11,077 nucleotides of DNA from an uncultured Caryophanales bacterium (GTDB lineage: Bacteria > Bacillota_I > Bacilli_A > RFN20 > CAG-826). Below are positions 5,696 through 11,077 of this stretch, piece by piece. The position numbers were made by a program, and so were the translations under genes. Numbering within the stretch: the first letter of the stretch is position 1; each line of letters begins with the position of its first letter. The notes beneath the pieces are model-generated. The model was given only the letters and a program-made list of their open reading frames with translations. It was not told the DNA's origin and made no database searches. The DNA lies in the NCBI GenBank assembly GCA_937902735.1, contig CALELS010000021.1, forward strand, positions 1 to 11,077. Reading direction: 5' to 3'.

Positions 5696-5726
5696 AGGCA
5701 ATGTCGATTTGGGCATTGCCTTTTTT
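5696..5726 (+). terminator. Intrinsic terminator after the major capsid gene
   Basis: AGGCAATG (5696-5703) pairs perfectly with CATTGCCT (5714-5721) around a ten-base loop, and the second arm runs into six Ts (5721-5726). This is a standard Rho-independent terminator shape, 10 bases after the capsid stop codon and 19 bases before the tail gene start. Because tail, portal and collar genes follow on the same strand with no visible promoter of their own, it is probably partial. It would make capsid mRNA more abundant than the mRNA for parts needed in few copies per virion. Confidence 0.85.
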
Positions 5727-5744
5727 CAAAGAAAGGAGAATACT

Positions 5745-8243
5745 ATGCCAGATACTAATTTTGTCAATGTAATGTTGATAAGTGGCAATATCAATTACTT
5801 CAATAGAATCATTAAGAAGTATGACACGCTTGAGGAATATCAAGCTTTAGGTTCATACTATACAACCACATTAAACTTTGATCCTGGCAATAACTTAACA
5901 ACTAATTTAATTATTGGATCAACATCTGTAAACGCTTTGACATTTGATTGTAATTATTTGTTGGTTTATACCACTACAAATAATATAACTACAATTCAAC
6001 AAAGATGGTGGGTAATGGATCAGAAGAGAACAAGAGCTGGTCAGTATACTCTTTCTTTGAAAAGAGATGTCATTGCGGACTTCTATGATATTGTAATCAA
6101 TTCTCCATGCTTTATTGAAAAAGCAACAATTAGAGATTATAGCAATCCACTAATTTTTAATCCAGAAAACATGACTTTTAATCAAATTAAAACACAAGAA
6201 AATTTATTACAAGAACATGCAAATCCAGCCTTTGGCGTTCCAGAGGGGTATACAATTGATGAAGCTTGGATTGTTGGCTATGTTGCAAGAAACTATGCAG
6301 GAGAGACTTTTGATTCAATTTATGATGTAAGAACAGATTATACTGATGGAACACTACCATATGTCAATGGTGTAAAGGTAGCACCAGGCGTTTATCAAAG
6401 TGGAAGAAACATCCGCTTGAATCTTTATTATCACACACCATCAGACATAAATAGCAATTATGGTTATTATTCAAAAAGTTACATTGTTTTTGATAATGAT
6501 TCTTTTAATGATTTTTATACAAATTATCAGCCATTAGAAAAAATGAAATGGAACACAAGCGAAAAAATGGTTTATGAGGCTAATGGCTTAATGAGTTCAT
6601 ATTTGTCGATTGTAGGAAACGAAATCAAGAACAATCATTCAGCAGCTCAAACAGGATTCAGACAATTAGATTTTAATGCACAACATTATGCTTATGATGA
6701 AGAATTCAATCAAATCTTAAATCTTAATGGAAAAACATTACATGATACAAATACTAATAAATACTATCGTATGTCAGTAACATTAAGCCATTCGATGAAA
6801 GTTATTGATTTAAGATCTAATACTAATTTTGGCTATGCTATTGATTCAGCAATTAAAAAGCCAGTTCAAGATGGATTATGCACACTAACAGGCAATTATG
6901 CATCAACTAATGGCTATACTAAAATGTCATATGACATGTATTCTGCAACAGTTTCATTCAATGAATTCCAGCCTGAAGCAATGAGAATTAAATTATCATC
7001 TGGAAGAAATAGATTAAATGATGCACCATATGACATGTTCGCAATACCTTATTCTGTTATAAAATCAAGACCAACACCAGGTGCAAGAATAGTAAAGACT
7101 TATACAGATTACGAACATTTTACAGACTTCTATTTTTCAAAAGAAGATGCTCTTCATGTTGCCGAATCTATTGGTGCAAAGCTTGGTGCAAATTTATATG
7201 ATATTCAAATTTTGCCTTATGGACCAATAAGCAATTTATACAAAACAATTGAGTATGATCCACCGATTGATGACAGTGTAATTTATTTAGGCGAACTAAC
7301 AGAGGGCAAAGACTATGATTTTGTCAAAGACACAGCCGAATCTAAAGAAATTGGAATTATTTTCTGGGCTACACAATCGCACAAGACTTTTGACATACCT
7401 TTTCATTTGACTGTTCAAAATCCAAAAATTGAAAACGAAACAAAGCTATATAGATTAGTCAGCCCAAACTATTCAGGAATGTTTGAATTTTCTCCTGCTA
7501 AAAATGGTGGAGTAGATTACTTTAATGTTGATGTAACATTCAAGCCTTATCAACCATACATTCATATAAATCCTAATTTTAAGTTTATGTATGGAAGTGA
7601 CTTTAATGATTCAAGAGGTTTAATTTGTGGTGGCGATTTTTCAATAGCTATTGTTGATGATAAGTGGGCAAACTTTGAAATCAACAATAAAAACTATCAA
7701 ATGATTTTTGATAGAGAAGTTCAAAACCTTGATTTTAATCGTGGCCAAGAAAGAATTTCTCAAGTAGTTGAATCTATTGGAGGAACTGTTGCTGCTGCTG
7801 TTCAAGGTGGTATGATGGGCGGTGCTGCAGGTGCAATTGCTGGCGGTGTTGCTTCAGCTGCAGGCGGTGTAGCTGATTTTGCAATGAGTGAAGCAAAATA
7901 CAAGGAGCAGAAATCACTTAAAACTGATTTATATAACTATAATTTGGGAAATATCAGAGCTTTACCTAATAGTTTGACAAAAAGTATGTCCTTAAATGGA
8001 AACTTCAAATTTTGGCCATTTTTAGAGGTCTTTGCTTGTTCTGATGCCGAAAGAGAAGCTTTAGAACTAAAACTACTATATGATGGAATGACAGTTATGA
8101 AAATTGGTCAAATTGCGGAATACATAGTTGAGTCAGAAAAAACATTTGTCAAAGGAGAAATCATAAGATTAGAAAATCTACCTGAAGCAACAGATGTAGC
8201 TTACGAGATTTACAATGAAATCAAGAGAGGAGTATATATCTAA
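5745..8243 (+). CDS. Tail knob / distal tail protein (phi29 gp9-like) with membrane-pore loop
   Basis: The start is ATG 5745, six bases after GAAAGGAG (5731-5738). An in-frame TTG at 5709 would overlap the terminator and is rejected. The 832-residue product begins with beta-rich sequence of the gp9 kind: residues around 60-125 (FDCNYLLVYTTT, WWVMDQKRTRAGQYTLSLKRDVIADF) parallel the phi29 knob segment of the form YIMFQN...WFYAFVTELEY...VHFEIDVLQTW. Near the C-terminal third, residues 679-714 are almost pure Gly, Ala, Val and Met (for example GGAAGAIAGGVASAAGG), matching the position and composition of the long hydrophobic loop that plugs the phi29 tail tube and forms a pore in the host membrane. 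phi29 gp9 has 599 residues, so about 230 extra are present, possibly an added receptor or peptidoglycan-facing domain. The stop overlaps the next ATG (TAATG). Confidence 0.83.
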   Translation: MPDTNFVNVMLISGNINYFNRIIKKYDTLEEYQALGSYYTTTLNFDPGNNLTTNLIIGSTSVNALTFDCNYLLVYTTTNNITTIQQRWWVMDQKRTRAGQYTLSLKRDVIADFYDIVINSPCFIEKATIRDYSNPLIFNPENMTFNQIKTQENLLQEHANPAFGVPEGYTIDEAWIVGYVARNYAGETFDSIYDVRTDYTDGTLPYVNGVKVAPGVYQSGRNIRLNLYYHTPSDINSNYGYYSKSYIVFDNDSFNDFYTNYQPLEKMKWNTSEKMVYEANGLMSSYLSIVGNEIKNNHSAAQTGFRQLDFNAQHYAYDEEFNQILNLNGKTLHDTNTNKYYRMSVTLSHSMKVIDLRSNTNFGYAIDSAIKKPVQDGLCTLTGNYASTNGYTKMSYDMYSATVSFNEFQPEAMRIKLSSGRNRLNDAPYDMFAIPYSVIKSRPTPGARIVKTYTDYEHFTDFYFSKEDALHVAESIGAKLGANLYDIQILPYGPISNLYKTIEYDPPIDDSVIYLGELTEGKDYDFVKDTAESKEIGIIFWATQSHKTFDIPFHLTVQNPKIENETKLYRLVSPNYSGMFEFSPAKNGGVDYFNVDVTFKPYQPYIHINPNFKFMYGSDFNDSRGLICGGDFSIAIVDDKWANFEINNKNYQMIFDREVQNLDFNRGQERISQVVESIGGTVAAAVQGGMMGGAAGAIAGGVASAAGGVADFAMSEAKYKEQKSLKTDLYNYNLGNIRALPNSLTKSMSLNGNFKFWPFLEVFACSDAEREALELKLLYDGMTVMKIGQIAEYIVESEKTFVKGEIIRLENLPEATDVAYEIYNEIKRGVYI

Positions 8244-8674
8244 TGGGACCAATACAATCTACGATCAATAGTTTAATCTTCCAAACAGCTTTAATCAAGA
8301 GCTTCAAAGAAAACAAAGCTAAACAAGCTGAAGCCGATGAAAAAGCAAAAGTAAACGAAGAAAGGAAAACTGAACTCTTTAATAAAAACAAAGAGGTTTT
8401 AGAGAAAAAAGATAAGCTTGCAGAAGAGAAGATCAGAAGTCAATCAGCTCTTGCTCAAGAAAGAGAACAAAGAGTAAAGAACAATCAGATGAAAGGCCAA
8501 ATTTTGGAACAAAGACTTCAAGCAGCTTCAGCTAAAGCAACTTCAAGAGCCAATGAAGAGATTGTTTCTAAATACACGCAAGCAATCAACTTCAAAGATA
8601 GGCACAACAAAGCGATTATGCGGAGAATGAACCTAACTGAACCGCATAAACCTTTGCCTAAAAAGGAGGAATAG
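8243..8674 (+). CDS. Coiled-coil protein of unknown function between tail knob and portal
   Basis: ATG 8243 overlaps the stop of the tail gene by one base, with GAGAGGAG at about 8223-8230 inside that gene as RBS. The 143-residue product has a short N-terminal hydrophobic part (STINSLIFQTALI), then about 100 residues dominated by Lys, Glu, Gln and Ala with a long-helix pattern, ending in a Pro/Lys tail (PHKPLPKKEE). It is most likely one long coiled coil. No known motif is seen. Lying among structural genes, it may be an internal core, ejected or tail-associated protein, or a chaperone for portal or tail assembly. The function is not known to me. Confidence 0.75.
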   Translation: MGPIQSTINSLIFQTALIKSFKENKAKQAEADEKAKVNEERKTELFNKNKEVLEKKDKLAEEKIRSQSALAQEREQRVKNNQMKGQILEQRLQAASAKATSRANEEIVSKYTQAINFKDRHNKAIMRRMNLTEPHKPLPKKEE

Positions 8675-8677
8675 AAA

Positions 8678-9796
8678 ATGGCTAAAAAATCAACAGGACC
8701 AGTGTTGCAAGATAAGGCATTGCTATATCAAGCAGGCATTGAGCCAAAGACTGGATTACCTATCAGGATGGACATTTGCGATGATGCCAAAATCAAAAGT
8801 GGTGTAAAAGCCTTTTTAAGAATCGTGGATGAACAAGATGCGGTCAATCGTGGTAAATGGTTTAATCTACCTTGCAACATTACAGGGCAAGAGCTTGAAA
8901 GAATGCTTTACTATAAAGGCCAATTAGCATTCTTCTACTTCAAGGAATTAGATGAATTCTATTTTATGCCTTACGCTTTGGATGGAACAATAGACTTCTA
9001 TGGAAGATTTAATACAATCCATCCATTACCATTTACAAATGGAACAACTGAAGATAAGAACAAAGCAAGCATACCACTTACAGCTTTACTATCTCAAAAG
9101 AAGTTCAAATGTATTTACGGTGTAATTCAAAACGAAGAAGAGATCACACAAGAACTTTTAGAAAACTCATGTGTATTACTTCATGACTATACAAAACAAT
9201 TATCGCAAACAATCATACCAAGAAGAGACATCAATGAACCTTTACTTGATGTTATGTCCAACATTATTCCTTATGTTAACACCAACTTACTACTTAATTC
9301 TGGTGTAAAAGGATTGAGAGTGCAAGATGCTGATCAAGCACAGAATGCCAAAGATGCTGGTATGCTTTTCAAAAAGGCAGCTTTAGAGGGAACACCATTT
9401 ACTCCAATCGTGGGTATGCAAGAATTTCAAGAATTAGGCAATGTAGCTCAAGGCAAAGCCAGTGAATACTTCATGGCCTTACAATCACTTGACAATTTAA
9501 GATTGAGTGGTTATGGATTGGAGAATGGTGGCCTATTCGAAAAGAAAGCACATGTCCTTGAAGAAGAACAAGCTCTTAATTCAGGAACAACAGGATTGAT
9601 TTTACAAGATGCAGTAAGCATCAGACAAAACTTCTGTAATATTGTTAACTCAATTTGGAACTTGGGAATCTGGTATGAACCAACCGAAAATGTAGTTGGC
9701 GATATTGATGGGGATGAAGTTGCTTATGATAGAAACGAAGAAGAAGAAGCTTCAGGAAGTGAGGTAAATAGCTATGCCAATGATTCCAATGTATGA
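8678..9796 (+). CDS. Portal / upper collar connector protein (phi29 gp10-like)
   Basis: This protein forms the dodecameric ring at the packaging vertex, through which the ATPase pumps DNA and to which the lower collar binds. Two stretches align by eye with phi29 gp10. KWFNLPCNITGQELERMLYY (residues 60-79), with GQLAFFYF after it, parallels [20 protein letters not shown] and GYVGFYKD. VLEEEQALNSGTTGLILQDA (293-312) parallels [20 protein letters not shown], the region leading into the clip and crown. The length of 372 exceeds the 309 of gp10; the extra residues include 20-55 and an acidic C-terminal tail (about 340-372, with EEEEASGSE). The RBS is strong (AAAAGGAGG, 8661-8669). The last 23 bases overlap the lower collar gene. 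Confidence 0.85.
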   Translation: MAKKSTGPVLQDKALLYQAGIEPKTGLPIRMDICDDAKIKSGVKAFLRIVDEQDAVNRGKWFNLPCNITGQELERMLYYKGQLAFFYFKELDEFYFMPYALDGTIDFYGRFNTIHPLPFTNGTTEDKNKASIPLTALLSQKKFKCIYGVIQNEEEITQELLENSCVLLHDYTKQLSQTIIPRRDINEPLLDVMSNIIPYVNTNLLLNSGVKGLRVQDADQAQNAKDAGMLFKKAALEGTPFTPIVGMQEFQELGNVAQGKASEYFMALQSLDNLRLSGYGLENGGLFEKKAHVLEEEQALNSGTTGLILQDAVSIRQNFCNIVNSIWNLGIWYEPTENVVGDIDGDEVAYDRNEEEEASGSEVNSYANDSNV

Positions 9797-10364
9797 TACA
9801 AAGACATTTTCTCAAATTTGGGAGGAAGCAAGTGATTTCAAAGCTGATTATCTTGATAATGGTATTTCTCCAACAATCCATTATGGAGAAACAAGTGGCG
9901 GAGTCACCTATAAAGACAACATTACCTTGCTTTATTATCTGCTTTATGCTTCTTATGGTAACAGTCCTATTGCCAATCTTGATGAAACTCAATTCAAGTA
10001 TAAAGTCTTCTCAACCATCTTCCAATATGGACCAACATGGGAAAAAAGACTTGACATCCAAGAAAAATTGAGAGCTTTAAGTGAAGCTGATTTATTACAA
10101 GGAGCAAGACAAATTAGCAATCATGCATTCAATCCATCACAAGATCCATCAACATCTGGTTTAGAGGAACTTCCATATATCAACGAGCAAAATGCTCTAA
10201 ATTACAAGCGGAATAAATTAGATGCTTATGGCTTATTATGGGACTTATTAAGAGTGGATGTAACGAAAGTCTTTTTAGATCAATTTAGAAAACTATTCAG
10301 ACAATTCGTTCAGCCAATGGTTACAGCAATCTATGAAACTGAATTAGAGGAGGATGAAGAATAA
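9774..10364 (+). CDS. Lower collar connector protein (phi29 gp11-like)
   Basis: The 196-residue product follows the portal gene, as gp11 follows gp10 in phi29, and would form the ring joining portal to tail knob. Visible features are an N-terminal segment with an aromatic run (NITLLYYLLYASYGNSPIAN, about residues 49-68), a middle with WEKRLDIQEKLRALSEADLL, a Pro/Ser/Thr segment NPSQDPSTSGLEELPYINEQ (120-139), and a helical C-terminus VTKVFLDQFRKLFRQFVQP ending in an acidic tail. phi29 gp11 is longer (293 residues), so the tube portion may be reduced. The call relies mainly on synteny and overall resemblance. The start overlaps the portal gene by 23 bases with GTGAGG nearby as RBS, and the stop overlaps the next ATG (TAATG). 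Confidence 0.75.
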   Translation: MPMIPMYDTKTFSQIWEEASDFKADYLDNGISPTIHYGETSGGVTYKDNITLLYYLLYASYGNSPIANLDETQFKYKVFSTIFQYGPTWEKRLDIQEKLRALSEADLLQGARQISNHAFNPSQDPSTSGLEELPYINEQNALNYKRNKLDAYGLLWDLLRVDVTKVFLDQFRKLFRQFVQPMVTAIYETELEEDEE

Positions 10365-10648
10365 TGAATGTTGAAGATGTAGTTACTTATATTATTTCTA
10401 TTGCTCCAGCGATTACTGCTGTTGTCTCTATCATAGCTTCTGTTATCGTAGCTATTAAGAAGACTAAAAGCTTAAATGCACAAACGATCACAAAGCTAAC
10501 CGAAGTTAGCAAAGAGATGCTTGAACAAACTTTTGAAACACAAAAGCAGAATCAAGATTTGAAGCTTGAATTAGTCCAAGTTATTCAAGACAATGTAGAG
10601 CTTAAGAAACAGTTGCGGTCTCTTACTTCCAAGATAAAGGAGAAGTAG
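10364..10648 (+). CDS. Small membrane protein with coiled-coil tail; holin-type or lysis accessory candidate
   Basis: ATG 10364 overlaps the lower collar stop by one base, with GAGGAGG (10347-10353) ten bases upstream. The 94-residue product has one clear membrane helix at about residues 8-31 (YIISIAPAITAVVSIIASVI), followed by Lys residues, then a hydrophilic helix at about 40-94 with heptad-like spacing of Leu/Val and many Gln, Glu and Lys. This suggests an N-out, C-in single-span protein that oligomerises through the coiled coil. Its place after the structural genes and before a second membrane protein fits the lysis block, so a holin or holin partner is possible. Membrane anchoring of another late function is the alternative. 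Confidence 0.75.
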   Translation: MNVEDVVTYIISIAPAITAVVSIIASVIVAIKKTKSLNAQTITKLTEVSKEMLEQTFETQKQNQDLKLELVQVIQDNVELKKQLRSLTSKIKEK

Positions 10649-10651
10649 ATC

Positions 10652-11062
10652 ATGGCTAAACACAGCGAATACACAAAGAAAGCTTACAGAAGATGTTGGC
10701 TTTTAAGAGCAATTGACTTTGCGATTCTCTTTGGTCCATTCATCTATGAAGTAATTAAAGCTATTATTGCACCATACTCTACTCAACAAAAAGTAGTTGT
10801 ATTAGGAACAACAGCTGTGGCCTTTATTCTTTGCCTATTTAATTTGATTGCACAAAAGCACTTAAGGTCTCCATTATGGATCATCTTTTTAGGATTATAT
10901 TTTTCTGTCAAAGATTTGATTCCATTGGTTATTTGGGTTGCGGTTGCATCGATATTAGATGAATTTGTCTTAACGCCTCTAATCAAGTATTACAAGTCAA
11001 AGACTATTGCCAATATGGCAATGGATGAAAGACTTGGGGTTGAGGCTGGTGTTAGCGAATGA
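10652..11062 (+). CDS. Polytopic membrane protein; holin candidate
   Basis: AAAGGAG (10637-10643) precedes ATG 10652. The 136-residue product has a basic N-terminus (KKAYRR), then hydrophobic segments at about residues 18-40, 47-67, 73-86 and 88-110, giving three or four membrane passes, and an acidic C-terminal tail (MDERLGVEAGVSE). The size and topology fit a phage holin, and the gene lies at the end of the morphogenesis block, just before another gene whose start overlaps its stop (ATGA). I do not recognise a specific holin family, so this is by context. Together with the preceding single-span protein it could form a holin/antiholin pair. Confidence 0.75.
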   Translation: MAKHSEYTKKAYRRCWLLRAIDFAILFGPFIYEVIKAIIAPYSTQQKVVVLGTTAVAFILCLFNLIAQKHLRSPLWIIFLGLYFSVKDLIPLVIWVAVASILDEFVLTPLIKYYKSKTIANMAMDERLGVEAGVSE

Positions 11063-11077
11063 ATTTCAACGAATACA
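11059..11077 (+). CDS. 5' end of the next gene, cut by the window edge
   Basis: ATG 11059 overlaps the stop of the membrane protein gene in an ATGA junction, and the frame stays open for six codons (MNFNEY) to the edge. The coupling mirrors other junctions here (TAATG at 8243 and 10364). After a holin-like gene an endolysin is the common next gene in small Gram-positive podophages, but six residues show nothing of this. Confidence 0.5.

Noticed and set aside
5709..5744. TTG start extending the tail protein by 12 residues.
   Set aside because: The extension overlaps the terminator; ATG 5745 has a strong ribosome binding site.
9645..9992. 115-codon open frame on the minus strand.
   Set aside because: Lies antisense across the well-supported portal and lower collar genes; composition is that of a reverse-strand shadow.
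1..11077. CRISPR array, tRNA genes, insertion sequences or genome-end inverted repeats.
   Set aside because: No spaced direct repeats, cloverleaf sequences, transposase motifs or terminal repeats were recognised by eye.

Overview
The window is most simply read as about 11 kb from a small, protein-primed, phi29-type podophage (a picovirus of the Salasmaviridae/Guelinviridae kind) that infects a low-GC Gram-positive host. The evidence is a family B DNA polymerase fragment with DxxSxYP, KxxxNSxxG and single-Asp motifs; a gp16-type packaging ATPase; and a head/tail set resembling a scaffold, major capsid protein, tail knob with a Gly/Ala-rich hydrophobic loop, upper collar (portal) and lower collar. 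All genes lie on the + strand and are tightly packed, with many stop/start overlaps. They are AT-rich, use the standard bacterial code and mostly have strong AGGAG-type ribosome binding sites. All names come from motifs and synteny read by eye; no database search was possible.

Layout. Positions 1-2514 are the replication block: the 3' end of a gene entering from the left, two small unknown genes, a short DNA polymerase without an exonuclease domain, a 169-residue gene overlapping the polymerase by 77 bases (a terminal-protein candidate by position), and a 40-codon gene. Positions 2492-3598 encode the DNA-packaging ATPase. Inside that gene lies a perfect TTGACA-N17-TATAAT promoter (3303-3331), pointing into the late genes. 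Positions 3599-3724 contain no protein gene but hold a GC-richer, foldable stretch whose shape matches the phi29 packaging RNA (pRNA).

Positions 3725-5686 encode a small membrane protein, a scaffold-like protein and the major capsid protein, followed by an intrinsic terminator (5696-5726). Positions 5745-10364 encode the tail knob, a coiled-coil protein, the portal and the lower collar. Positions 10364-11062 encode two membrane proteins that are probably the start of the lysis block, and another gene starts at 11059.

How the parts fit together: the polymerase, with a terminal protein still to be proven, would replicate a linear genome. The ATPase, the candidate pRNA and the portal would form the packaging motor. 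The scaffold and capsid protein form the prohead, and the terminator just after the capsid gene would keep capsid transcripts above tail transcripts. The collar and knob proteins form the tail, and the knob loop would open the host membrane. The most notable observations are the candidate pRNA next to the ATPase gene, the embedded promoter, and the exonuclease-less polymerase with an altered motif C.
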